DNA from: Tepidamorphaceae bacterium | GTDB lineage: Bacteria > Pseudomonadota > Alphaproteobacteria > Rhizobiales > JAKSCL01 | Length of the DNA: 64,000 nt | Direction of reading: 5' to 3' | Assembly (NCBI GenBank): GCA_028289445.1 | Contig: JANQPO010000015.1 | Span: 1-64,000 of the forward strand | In this document: positions 20,440 through 28,793 of the stretch, piece after piece | Numbering within the stretch: position 1 is the stretch's first letter | Layout of the letters: each line of letters starts with the position of its first letter | The notes under the pieces: model-generated | Seen by the model: only the letters and a program-made list of their open reading frames with translations | What the model was told of the DNA's origin: nothing | Database searches by the model: none | Program-made: the position numbers and the translations under genes

Positions 20440-21456
20440 GTGACCAAGGCCTTCATCACCGGCTGTGCCGGCCCGGCGCTGACACCGCAGGAGCGAGCGT
20501 TCTTCGCCGACCAGGATCCCTGGGGATTGATCCTGTTTGCGCGCAACTGCGAGGACAGAGCACAGATCAAGGCGCTGGTTGAGGACTTTCGCGCCGTTGT
20601 TGGTCGCGATGATGCGCCGGTGCTGATCGATCAGGAAGGCGGCCGGGTCCAGCGGCTTTCGCCGCCGCACTGGCCAGCCTATCCGAGTGCGGCCGATCTC
20701 GTAGCCTCGGCGAATGGCGACGAGCAAGCGTTGAAGCGGCTCGCCTATGTCCATGGTCGGCTCATTGCCGCCGACCTGCTTGAGTTGGGGATCACGATCG
20801 ACTGTCTGCCGGTGCTCGACATTCGTCTGCCGGAGACCCACGCGGTCATCGGCGGTCGCAGCTTTGGCGGCGATCCGGATCGAGTCAGCCGTGTGGCGCT
20901 GCGCCAGACCGATGGTCTCATGGATGGCGGCGTGCTTCCGATCATGAAGCACATCCCCGGCCACGGCCGCGCCGGCGTCGACAGTCATCACGAGCTCCCC
21001 CGAGTCGATACCTCACTGGACCAACTGCGGCAGACCGACTTTCGGCCCTTCCGCCTTTTGGCGTCTCAGATCCCAATGGCCATGACGGCCCACATCGTCT
21101 ACACGGCGCTTGACCCGGAGCACCCCGCGACGACGTCATCCAAAATCGTCCAAGATGTCATCCGGGGTGAGATAGCATTCGATGGCCTGCTGATGACCGA
21201 TGATCTGTCGATGAACGCGCTGTCGGGATCGTTTGGCGAGCGAACGCGGCTGGCGTTTGCCGCAGGCTGCGATATCGCGCTTCACTGCAACGGCGATATG
21301 GACGAAATGACGGCCGTTGCCGCGGCAACGCCGACCTTGACGGGCAAGGCGGCAAGGCGCGCCGAGGCGGCTCTCGCTGCGCGCCGGGCGCCGGATGGTG
21401 TCGACATAATTGCTTTGCGCGATCATCTGGATTCCGTCGTGTCATCAACAGCCTAG
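20440..21456 (+). CDS. nagZ: Beta-N-acetylhexosaminidase
   Basis: A 338-residue GH3 glycosidase that removes GlcNAc from anhydro-muropeptides in peptidoglycan recycling. The start is GTG 20440, 17 nt after the SPOR gene. The diagnostic loop KHIPGHGRAGVDSHHELP carries the His-Asp acid/base dyad specific to NagZ-type GH3 enzymes. The nucleophile lies in LLMTDDLSMNAL, and DQEGGRVQRL is also typical. No signal peptide is present, as expected for a cytoplasmic recycling enzyme. Confidence 0.95.
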   Translation: MTKAFITGCAGPALTPQERAFFADQDPWGLILFARNCEDRAQIKALVEDFRAVVGRDDAPVLIDQEGGRVQRLSPPHWPAYPSAADLVASANGDEQALKRLAYVHGRLIAADLLELGITIDCLPVLDIRLPETHAVIGGRSFGGDPDRVSRVALRQTDGLMDGGVLPIMKHIPGHGRAGVDSHHELPRVDTSLDQLRQTDFRPFRLLASQIPMAMTAHIVYTALDPEHPATTSSKIVQDVIRGEIAFDGLLMTDDLSMNALSGSFGERTRLAFAAGCDIALHCNGDMDEMTAVAAATPTLTGKAARRAEAALAARRAPDGVDIIALRDHLDSVVSSTA

Positions 21457-21498
21457 TCGGCTTGAGGGTGCCCGGTTTCTGGACCCGTCGGACAGAAT

Positions 21499-22314
21499 GT
21501 GCACTGTGATTTCATGGTTCGCGACTCACAAGACCAAGACTCATTTTGGGCGGAGACCCGTGTCTCCAATCCCGAAACGGATCATGCCCTGATCGTCGAC
21601 GTCGGTGGATTTGAGGGTCCGCTCGATCTGCTTCTGTCGATGGCGCGCGAGCAAAAGGTCGACTTGGCCAAGATTTCCGTTCTCGAGTTGGTCGACCAAT
21701 ATCTGGCGTTCATCAACGAAGCGCGCCGTCTGTCGCTTGAGATCGCGGCGGACTATCTCGTTATGGCCGCCTGGCTAGCCTATCTGAAATCGCGTCTGCT
21801 TCTTCCGGAGCCTGAAGACGACGACGAGCCGACCGGCGAAGAATTGGCGCAGCAGCTCGCGTTCCGCTTGAAGCGGCTGGAGGCGATGCGCGAGGCCGGC
21901 CAAAAGATCCTGCAAATGCCTCAGCTTGGCAGTGAAACATTCGCGCGCGGCATGCCGGAAGGCATTCGATCGGTCACGACACCGGTCTATCAGGATACGC
22001 TCTATGACCTTCTGGGCGCCTACGCGCGGGAACGAACCCGCACCAGCATCACGGAGCTTAAGATTGCGCGCCGCGCGGTCATGACGATCGCGGATGCAAG
22101 AGAGCGGCTTGTTCAATTCATTGGTGGGCTGGCGGCCTGGGCTCCGATCGACCAGTTTCTCCTTGATTACGTTGTGCGACCGGAGGAGCGCCGGTCGGCC
22201 CTTGCCAGTGGATTCAGCGCAGGATTGGAGCTGGTGCGCGAAGGCACGCTTGAGATGAAACAGGATGGGGCCTTTCAGCCTCTAATGGTGCGCAGCAGGG
22301 AGGCGGCGCCATGA
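21499..22314 (+). CDS. scpA: Segregation and condensation protein A
   Basis: A 271-residue kleisin subunit of the SMC-ScpAB condensin. The conserved N-terminal region FEGPLDLLLSMAREQKVDLAKI is seen in its parts FEGPLDLLLSMAREQ and KVDLAKISVLELVDQYL, followed by AADYLVMAAWLAYLKSRLLLP. The start may be GTG 21499 or ATG 21514; neither has a strong ribosome site. Its last four bases overlap the scpB start (ATGA). Confidence 0.95.
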   Translation: MHCDFMVRDSQDQDSFWAETRVSNPETDHALIVDVGGFEGPLDLLLSMAREQKVDLAKISVLELVDQYLAFINEARRLSLEIAADYLVMAAWLAYLKSRLLLPEPEDDDEPTGEELAQQLAFRLKRLEAMREAGQKILQMPQLGSETFARGMPEGIRSVTTPVYQDTLYDLLGAYARERTRTSITELKIARRAVMTIADARERLVQFIGGLAAWAPIDQFLLDYVVRPEERRSALASGFSAGLELVREGTLEMKQDGAFQPLMVRSREAAP

Positions 22315-23015
22315 CGGAGACAGTTGTCATGGATCTCGCGCCGGAGGCCCGGCGCGGGCACCTGCGGATGCTCGAAGCGATGCTGTTTGCCGCGACCGAG
22401 CCGCTGGACGCTGAGTCGCTCGCCGAAAGATTGCCGGACGATGCGGACATCGAAGCCCTCATCCATGATCTCACGGCGGTCTACGCCGGTCGTGGGGTCA
22501 ATCTCGTCCGGGTCGCCGGCGGTTATGCGTTTCGCACCGCCGAGGACCTTGGCTATCTGATGCGCCGGTATGCGGTCGAGCCGAAGAAACTGTCGCGTGC
22601 CGCCCTCGAGACCCTCGCCATCATTGCCTATCATCAACCCGTTACGCGCGCGGAGATCGAAGAAGTGCGCGGTGTGTCGACCTCAAAGGGCACGCTCGAC
22701 GTTCTGCTTGAGACCGAGTGGGTTCGCATGCGTGGCCGTCGCCGCAGCCCAGGCCGGCCTGTGACCTATGGCACGACGAAGGTCTTCCTCGACCATTTCG
22801 GTCTCGACACCGCACGCGACCTACCCGGACTTGAGGAGTTGAAGGGTGCGGGCCTCTTGGATTCCCGATTGCCCTCGGACTTCCGCGTGCCGGCACCCAA
22901 CGATGACGACGCGTTGCAGGACGACGAGGAGCCGCTGGATAGCGATGACGGCGAGCCGCTCTTGGCGGGGATCGACGAAGCCGGCCCAAACAGCACCATG
23001 CGCGAGGGCGGTTAA
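22311..23015 (+). CDS. scpB: Segregation and condensation protein B
   Basis: A 234-residue winged-helix protein that binds ScpA in the SMC complex. Its two winged-helix parts include LEAMLFAATEPLDAESLA and ALETLAIIAYHQPVTRAEIE, followed by VRGVSTSKGTLDVLLE and GRPVTYGTTKVFLDHFGL. The C-terminal tail of about 45 residues is acidic and probably disordered. It is coupled to scpA by an ATGA overlap. Confidence 0.95.
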   Translation: MTETVVMDLAPEARRGHLRMLEAMLFAATEPLDAESLAERLPDDADIEALIHDLTAVYAGRGVNLVRVAGGYAFRTAEDLGYLMRRYAVEPKKLSRAALETLAIIAYHQPVTRAEIEEVRGVSTSKGTLDVLLETEWVRMRGRRRSPGRPVTYGTTKVFLDHFGLDTARDLPGLEELKGAGLLDSRLPSDFRVPAPNDDDALQDDEEPLDSDDGEPLLAGIDEAGPNSTMREGG

Positions 23016-23070
23016 CGCCGATCGGCCGTTTTGTGTCGCGTTTTGACCTCTGTCGCCCTAAATACCGCCC

Positions 23071-24204
23071 ATGAACATGACTCCCGATCCAAAGGTTCAA
23101 AACGGCGTCGACCGTGGCGGTCCGGCATGGGGCGAACGTGGCACCGCCGCCGTCAGCTTCGCGGCCAGTCTGGCCTTTGACGGCATATCGCACCTTTATG
23201 GGACTCTCGCTGCCGTCAGCGATGTCACGTTTGGAGTCGAGCCGGGCGAGTTGATGTGCCTCCTTGGCAATTCCGGCTGCGGTAAGACGACGCTCTTACG
23301 CATTGCCGCCGGCATTGAACGTCAGGACAAGGGCAGGGTCCTTCTCAACGGGATCGAAATCGCCGGTGACCAGACCTTCGTGCCGCCGGAACAGCGCGGT
23401 ATCGGTCTGGTGTTTCAGGATTTCGCGCTCTTTCCCCATCTCAATATCCGCAAAAATGTCGGTTTCGGTCTCAAGAATCTGCCCCGCGGCGAGGCAAAAA
23501 CGGCCATCGATCGTGCATTGGACCGGGTGGGTCTCAGCGACTATGGCGACAAATTCCCGCACATGTTGTCAGGCGGCGAGCAGCAGCGCGTGGCACTTGC
23601 GCGGGCCATCGCACCCCGGCCTGCCATCCTCTTGATGGATGAGCCGTTTTCGGGTCTGGACAAACGACTGCGCGAAAGCGTCCGGTCGGAAACGCTGGCT
23701 GTCCTGAAGGAAACCCGAACCACGGCGATCTTTGTCACTCATGATCCGGAGGAGGCGATGCGCGTTGGCGACAGGATCGCTCTCATGCGCGCTGGGCGGA
23801 TCGTGCAGATCGATACGCCAGACCGAATCTATCGCTATCCGACCGATGTTCTGACAGCACGTTTCTTCAGTGAGATCAACGAATTGGACGGCCGAGTTGA
23901 ATCAGGTCACGTGGTAACGCCAGTTGGACGTTTCGGCGCGAATGGCTTTAATGACGGGGCGTCCGTTGTGGTCTGCGCCCGACCGCAGGCGATCCGTATC
24001 GGTCCCACGGGCGCCGGCGCGGTGAATGGACGTGTAATCGGGCGGCAGTTTCTAGGTGAGATGGATCTTTTGGAGGTGGTGGTTGAGGGACTGAATCAGC
24101 CGCTCGTAGCGCGCATGCCGGCCGGCCAAAGCACGCCCGGCGAAGATATCGGCGTGCGGCTTGACCCGGACGACGTAATGATCTTTGCGCGCGCCGGCCC
24201 TTGA
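23071..24204 (+). CDS. Orphan ABC transporter ATP-binding protein (FbpC/PotA-like)
   Basis: A 377-residue importer-type ATPase. Walker A GNSGCGKTT is at about residues 65-73, the signature is LSGGEQQRVALARA, Walker B is ILLMDEPFSGLD and the switch is THDPEEA. A C-terminal TOBE-like region follows (VCARPQAIRIGPTGAGAVNG). It most resembles iron(III)/spermidine-type ATPases (FbpC, PotA). No permease or binding protein lies within the window near it, and it stands between scpB and tatA, which are usually direct neighbours in related genomes. The substrate is unknown. Confidence 0.85.
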   Translation: MNMTPDPKVQNGVDRGGPAWGERGTAAVSFAASLAFDGISHLYGTLAAVSDVTFGVEPGELMCLLGNSGCGKTTLLRIAAGIERQDKGRVLLNGIEIAGDQTFVPPEQRGIGLVFQDFALFPHLNIRKNVGFGLKNLPRGEAKTAIDRALDRVGLSDYGDKFPHMLSGGEQQRVALARAIAPRPAILLMDEPFSGLDKRLRESVRSETLAVLKETRTTAIFVTHDPEEAMRVGDRIALMRAGRIVQIDTPDRIYRYPTDVLTARFFSEINELDGRVESGHVVTPVGRFGANGFNDGASVVVCARPQAIRIGPTGAGAVNGRVIGRQFLGEMDLLEVVVEGLNQPLVARMPAGQSTPGEDIGVRLDPDDVMIFARAGP

Positions 24205-24300
24205 AAGCCATTCTAAGGGTTTCGATTTAGGGTAACACATGGGAAGTGTTGAAGCGGGCAGGGCAAATTGCGATAGTCGCCCGCAACTGCGAAACAACGA

Positions 24301-24317
24301 TGGACCGCAGCGGTCCA
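24301..24317. promoter_or_regulatory. Perfect 17-nt palindrome before tatA
   Basis: TGGACCGC-A-GCGGTCCA is an uninterrupted inverted repeat 13 nt upstream of the tatA start, right before its GGGAG ribosome site. It could be a protein-binding site or a short mRNA hairpin affecting tatA translation. I know of no matching operator. Confidence 0.45.
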
Positions 24318-24330
24318 GGGAGTGAATTGA

Positions 24331-24558
24331 ATGGCACCAAGCTGGTTTCAAATTCTCATTGTGGTCGTGCTTCTGGTTCTACTGTTCGGGCGCGGCAAAA
24401 TCTCGTCGCTGATGGGCGACGTGGCGCAAGGCATCAAGAGCTTTAAGAAGGGCATGGCCGAGGACGAGACCGATACGGCGCAGGCCAAGACGATCGATCA
24501 CGATCCGGCCGACAGCGTGTCCGATGCCGCCAAGGCCAAGGAAACCAAGGCCGGCTGA
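24331..24558 (+). CDS. tatA: Sec-independent translocase protein TatA
   Basis: A 75-residue pore-forming Tat component. The single N-terminal membrane helix ([20 protein letters not shown], residues 5-24) ends in the conserved FGRGK hinge. The amphipathic helix ([17 protein letters not shown]) and a charged tail follow. ATG 24331 follows GGGAG. It is the first gene of tatABC. Confidence 0.95.
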   Translation: MAPSWFQILIVVVLLVLLFGRGKISSLMGDVAQGIKSFKKGMAEDETDTAQAKTIDHDPADSVSDAAKAKETKAG

Positions 24559-24605
24559 ACCCAACCACCCATTCGGGTGTGAGCGCTGAGGGCCGTTGAT
24601 CCGCC

Positions 24606-25046
24606 ATGTTTGACCTTGGCTGGACCGAACTTCTCGTTATCGCAGTCGTGGCGATCCTCGTGGTCGGGCCGCGCGATTTGCCGCGCCTATTGCGCAATGT
24701 GGGCAAATTCGTCGGCCAGATGCGGCGCATGGCGAACGACTTTCAGCGGCAATTCAACGATGCGTTGAAGGAAGCCGAACTCGATGAGGTCAAGAAGGAC
24801 ATCGAGAGCGTTCGTTCGGCGGCGTCCAAAGCGACCGTGGGCGGCGTGGCGGCAAGCATCAATCCGATGAAGGCGGCGGCCGAGGGTATCAAGGACGCCG
24901 TTGAAAAGCCGGAGGCGAAAGCTGAGCCAAACGATGGTGACGTCGGCGAGGAGGCTGCAAGTCCCGACGACGATCAAGCTCAGCCGGAGGAAGAGGCGGC
25001 GGCGCCTGTCGAGTCGGAAGAACCCGTTGCAAAGGCGGCGTCCTGA
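24606..25046 (+). CDS. tatB: Sec-independent translocase protein TatB
   Basis: A 146-residue partner of TatC in twin-arginine substrate recognition. It opens MFDLGWTELLVIAVVAILVV with the Glu at position 8 typical of TatB, then GPRDLPRLLRNVGKFVGQ and a long amphipathic helix. The C-terminal 50 residues are acidic and low-complexity. It lies 47 nt after tatA and 3 nt before tatC. Confidence 0.95.
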   Translation: MFDLGWTELLVIAVVAILVVGPRDLPRLLRNVGKFVGQMRRMANDFQRQFNDALKEAELDEVKKDIESVRSAASKATVGGVAASINPMKAAAEGIKDAVEKPEAKAEPNDGDVGEEAASPDDDQAQPEEEAAAPVESEEPVAKAAS

Positions 25047-25049
25047 TCG

Positions 25050-25859
25050 ATGGTCGACGCCACCGAAAACGACGAAGTCGACGAAATCGAGCAGTCGCGC
25101 GCACCGCTGGTCGAGCACCTGATCGAGCTGCGCCAGAGGCTCTTGAAAGGGATTATCGCGCTCGGCATCGCCTTCGTGATCTGCTTCTTTTTCGCCAAGG
25201 ACATTTTCAACATTCTGCTCGTGCCCTATGAGCGCGCCGCCGGGAACGCCGCCGATCTGGAACTGATCTATACGGCGCCGCAGGAGTATTTCTTCACGCA
25301 ACTCAAGCTTTCGCTCTTTGGCGGCTTTTTCGTCGCCTTTCCAGTGATCGCCGGACAGCTCTATATGTTCGTGGCGCCGGGGCTTTATCGCAACGAGCGA
25401 GGTGCGTTCTTGCCGTTCCTGGCCGCCACGCCCGTGCTGTTCGTGTTGGGCGCGAGCCTTGTCTATTTCGTCGTCATGCCGCTCGCGATGGGCTTTTTCT
25501 TGAGCCAGGAGCAGGTCGGCGAGGGCGTCGCTTCGATCCAACTGGTTGCTCGTGTGAGTGAGTATCTCTCACTTATCATGACGTTGATATTCGCCTTCGG
25601 GCTTTGTTTCCAAATGCCTGTCCTCTTTACGCTTCTCGCGCGCGCTGGAATGCTGACCAGCGAAACACTGGCGAACAAGCGCAAATACGCGATCGTTGCC
25701 GTTTTCGCGGCGGCCGCGTTTTTGACACCACCCGATCCAATCAGCCAGATCGGCTTGGCGCTGCCGACATTGCTTCTCTACGAAATCTCAATCATCGCGG
25801 TCAGGATGATCGAGAAAAGGCGCAAGGCCGCAGAGGAAAATGCCGAAGCTGCCGCCTGA
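25050..25859 (+). CDS. tatC: Sec-independent translocase protein TatC
   Basis: A 269-residue six-helix membrane protein, the Tat signal-peptide receptor. Conserved features include PLVEHLIELRQRLL at the N-terminus (residues about 12-25), the FF-K region, FVAPGLYRNERGAFLPF in the first periplasmic to cytoplasmic stretch, and FGLCFQMPVLF. It is translated just after tatB. Confidence 0.96.
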   Translation: MVDATENDEVDEIEQSRAPLVEHLIELRQRLLKGIIALGIAFVICFFFAKDIFNILLVPYERAAGNAADLELIYTAPQEYFFTQLKLSLFGGFFVAFPVIAGQLYMFVAPGLYRNERGAFLPFLAATPVLFVLGASLVYFVVMPLAMGFFLSQEQVGEGVASIQLVARVSEYLSLIMTLIFAFGLCFQMPVLFTLLARAGMLTSETLANKRKYAIVAVFAAAAFLTPPDPISQIGLALPTLLLYEISIIAVRMIEKRRKAAEENAEAAA

Positions 25860-25947
25860 CGGGCCGGCTTGTCAGCCTCACCCGACTCTCGCATAAAGGC
25901 CGCGCAACTCCCGCCGGCGGCAACGCGCCGATCCATGAGGCCGTTCA

Positions 25948-27228
25948 ATGTTTGATATCAAATGGATCCGGGACAACCCGGACGCATTCGATGCCGGTTT
26001 GGCGAAGCGCGGCTTAGCGCCGATGGCCGGGCAGATCGTCGAACGCGATAATGCGCGGCGTGCTCATATCCAGGATTTGCAGGCCGCGCAGGGGAGGCGG
26101 AACGCGGCGTCGAAGGCGATCGGTGCCGCGAAGGCATCGGGTGACGAAACCGAGGCGCAGCGCCTGATCGACGAGGTCGCCGAGCTAAAGGCTTTCATCC
26201 AGAACGGCGAGGACGAGGAGCGTCGGCTCACAGAAGCCGTGAATGACTTTGTCGCCGGGATCCCCAATTTGCCGCTTGATGACGTGCCGGTCGGCGACGA
26301 CGAGGCGGCGAACCTCTTGCATCATAGCCACGGCGAACGACCCAAAATCAACAACCCAGGCCAGCATTTCGAGATCGGTGAAGCGTTGGGCCTGATGGAT
26401 TTCGAGGCGGCGGCGAAATTGTCCGGTGCCCGATTTGTGGTTTTGAAAGGCCCGCTCGCGCGCCTTGAGCGGGCGATCGCCAGCTTCATGCTAGACGTTC
26501 ATACCGACGAATTCGGCTATACGGAAATGAGCCCGCCGCTGCTGGTGCGCGACCATGTCCTGTTCGGCACGGGGCAACTGCCGAAATTCGCCGAAGACCA
26601 GTTTAGGACGACGGACGACTTCTGGCTGATCCCCACGGCTGAGGTGCCGCTCACCAATCTGGTCCGCGAGGACATTCTTGCCGAGGCCGACCTACCGCTG
26701 CGCATGACGGCCTACACGCCCTGCTTCCGCTCCGAGGCGGGGTCTGCCGGGCGCGATACGCGGGGCATGATCCGCCAGCACCAGTTCTCAAAGGTCGAAC
26801 TCGTTTCGGTGACAACACCAGACCGGTCGCTCGAAGAATTGGAGCGCATGCTGTCCTGCGCGGAAGCCATCCTCCAACGGCTCGGTCTCCACTATCGGGT
26901 CATGGTGCTGTCGACCGGCGACATGGGGTTCTCGGCCAGAAAGACCTACGACATCGAGGTCTGGCTGCCGGGGCAGAACGCCTATCGCGAGATTTCAAGC
27001 TGCTCCGTGTGCGGCGACTTCCAGGCGCGGCGCATGCAGGCCCGCTACCGGGACGCCGAGGGCAACGTTCAGTTCGTGCATACACTCAACGGCTCGGGCC
27101 TGGCCGTTGGGCGCACGCTGGTCGCGATCCTTGAGAACTATCTCCAGCCAGACGGCAGCGTCGTCGTCCCTGAGTCATTGAAGCCCTATATGGGCGGCAT
27201 CGACCGTATCGAAGAACCGGAGGGCTGA
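25948..27228 (+). CDS. serS: Seryl-tRNA synthetase
   Basis: A 426-residue class II synthetase charging tRNA-Ser, and tRNA-Sec where present. The N-terminal two-helix coiled-coil arm (about 25-100) holds the long tRNA variable arm. Motif 2 ([20 protein letters not shown]) and motif 3 ([18 protein letters not shown]) are complete. The gene follows tatC by 88 nt and precedes surE by 4 nt. Confidence 0.98.
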   Translation: MFDIKWIRDNPDAFDAGLAKRGLAPMAGQIVERDNARRAHIQDLQAAQGRRNAASKAIGAAKASGDETEAQRLIDEVAELKAFIQNGEDEERRLTEAVNDFVAGIPNLPLDDVPVGDDEAANLLHHSHGERPKINNPGQHFEIGEALGLMDFEAAAKLSGARFVVLKGPLARLERAIASFMLDVHTDEFGYTEMSPPLLVRDHVLFGTGQLPKFAEDQFRTTDDFWLIPTAEVPLTNLVREDILAEADLPLRMTAYTPCFRSEAGSAGRDTRGMIRQHQFSKVELVSVTTPDRSLEELERMLSCAEAILQRLGLHYRVMVLSTGDMGFSARKTYDIEVWLPGQNAYREISSCSVCGDFQARRMQARYRDAEGNVQFVHTLNGSGLAVGRTLVAILENYLQPDGSVVVPESLKPYMGGIDRIEEPEG

Positions 27229-27232
27229 GCCT

Positions 27233-28009
27233 TTGCGCATTCTCTTGACCAATGACGACGGCATCCACGCGCCTGGCCTGAAGTCGCTTGAGGCGATCGC
27301 TCGCACCCTGTCCGACGATGTTTGGATCGTCGCGCCGGAAACGGACCAGAGCGGTGCTTCGCATTCGCTGACCCTGAACGATCCCTTGCGCATCCGTATG
27401 GTTTCCGAGGGACATTACGCGGTGAAGGGCACCCCGACCGATTGCGTCATCATGGCGTTGCGCCATCTTATGAGGGACGGCGAGAGGCCGGACCTGGTGC
27501 TATCCGGTGTCAATCGCGGTCAGAACATCGCCGACGATGTCACCTATTCCGGCACGGTGGCGGGCGCGATGGAGGCGGCCGTGCTTGGCTATCGCGCGAT
27601 CGCACTCTCCCAGGCTTATGGCTTCGACACCACAAGACAGAGCATTCGCTGGCACACCGCCGAGACGCACGGGCCAGCGATCGTCCGGTCGCTGCTCGAC
27701 CTCGACTTTCCGACCGATACGCTGATCAATGTCAATTTCCCGGATTGCGAGCCGGGGGAGGTCGGTGGGGTCGACATCACCCGCCAGGGCAAGCGGGATC
27801 AGGATACGTTGAAAGTCGACGAGCGGCGCGACGGGCGCGGCAATCCTTACTACTGGCTGACGTTTCAACGCCGGGATTACGAACTGGTTCAGGGTACCGA
27901 CCTGTGGACGCTCGCCCACAATCGCATATCTGTGACACCCGTCGGCCTTGATTTGACGCACCAAGGCTTCATGTCAGACTTGAAAAGTCGAGACTTCGTT
28001 CTCGGCTGA
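27233..28009 (+). CDS. surE: 5'/3'-nucleotidase SurE
   Basis: A 258-residue metal-dependent nucleoside monophosphatase. The active site reads [14 protein letters not shown] at residues 3-16, with the metal-binding Asp pair. Further SurE signatures are [19 protein letters not shown] and NVNFPD. The start is TTG 27233, supported by GGAGGG 8 nt upstream inside the end of serS. The surE-pcm-nlpD order is classic and associated with stationary-phase survival. Confidence 0.95.
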   Translation: MRILLTNDDGIHAPGLKSLEAIARTLSDDVWIVAPETDQSGASHSLTLNDPLRIRMVSEGHYAVKGTPTDCVIMALRHLMRDGERPDLVLSGVNRGQNIADDVTYSGTVAGAMEAAVLGYRAIALSQAYGFDTTRQSIRWHTAETHGPAIVRSLLDLDFPTDTLINVNFPDCEPGEVGGVDITRQGKRDQDTLKVDERRDGRGNPYYWLTFQRRDYELVQGTDLWTLAHNRISVTPVGLDLTHQGFMSDLKSRDFVLG

Positions 28010-28066
28010 GTATGTTATCGTGAATCCGTGGCGGGGTGCGATTCCCTAGCCTCGGGATACAGTCAG

Positions 28067-28717
28067 ATGATTGAATTCGAACCGCCGGTCGCGCTGATTG
28101 AGCTCATCATGAGCCTTCGGGCCAAGGGAATTCAATCGCGCCGGGTCTTGGCGGCCATGGAGCGCACGCCGCGCGAAGAGTTCGTCGATGGCAGCTATGC
28201 CGAAGACGCGTATCGCGATCAGGCCTTGCCTATTCCGTGCGGCCAGACAATCAGCCAGCCTTACATCGTCGCACTCATGACCGAGGCGCTCGATGTCGAA
28301 GACGGGCACACGGTCTTGGAAGTCGGAACGGGGTCTGGCTACCAAACCGCAATCTTGGCGCAGCTTGCCAATCGGGTCTATTCGGTCGAGCGGTACCGCA
28401 CACTGAAGGAAAAGGCCGATGCGCGCTTCGCTGCGATTGGTCTCACCAACATAAAGACCATGCTCGGCGACGGTCGCGACGGTTATCCGGCCCAGGCGCC
28501 CTACGACCGGATACTGGTGACTGCCGCGTCGCCCGATATTCCGGCTCCGTTGGTCGACCAGCTTGCCGATGGCGGTATCATAGTCCTGCCAGTTGGCGGT
28601 CCGCATGACATTCAAAAGCTGCTAAGGCTCGAAAAGTCCGGCGGCGAGCTGGTCGAAACGATACTCGCTCAGGTGCGCTTCGTGCCGCTTGTGCCGGGGC
28701 AAGCGAGCGATCTGTGA
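28067..28717 (+). CDS. pcm: Protein-L-isoaspartate O-methyltransferase
   Basis: A 216-residue SAM-dependent enzyme that starts repair of isoaspartyl residues in aged proteins. The full substrate loop LPIPCGQTISQPYIVALMTE is seen in its parts ALPIPCGQTISQPY and IVALM, and motif I is VLEVGTGSGYQTAIL. ATG 28067 gives the usual family length; GTG 28028 is an alternative adding 13 residues. It follows surE and precedes nlpD. Compare the divergent paralog at 411. Confidence 0.94.
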   Translation: MIEFEPPVALIELIMSLRAKGIQSRRVLAAMERTPREEFVDGSYAEDAYRDQALPIPCGQTISQPYIVALMTEALDVEDGHTVLEVGTGSGYQTAILAQLANRVYSVERYRTLKEKADARFAAIGLTNIKTMLGDGRDGYPAQAPYDRILVTAASPDIPAPLVDQLADGGIIVLPVGGPHDIQKLLRLEKSGGELVETILAQVRFVPLVPGQASDL

Positions 28718-28793
28718 TCGGCTTAAGCACCCATTAACCGAAATCCGTTTCAATCCTGACCATCCGATTTGTGCTGCGTTTGGATGGTGGGTG

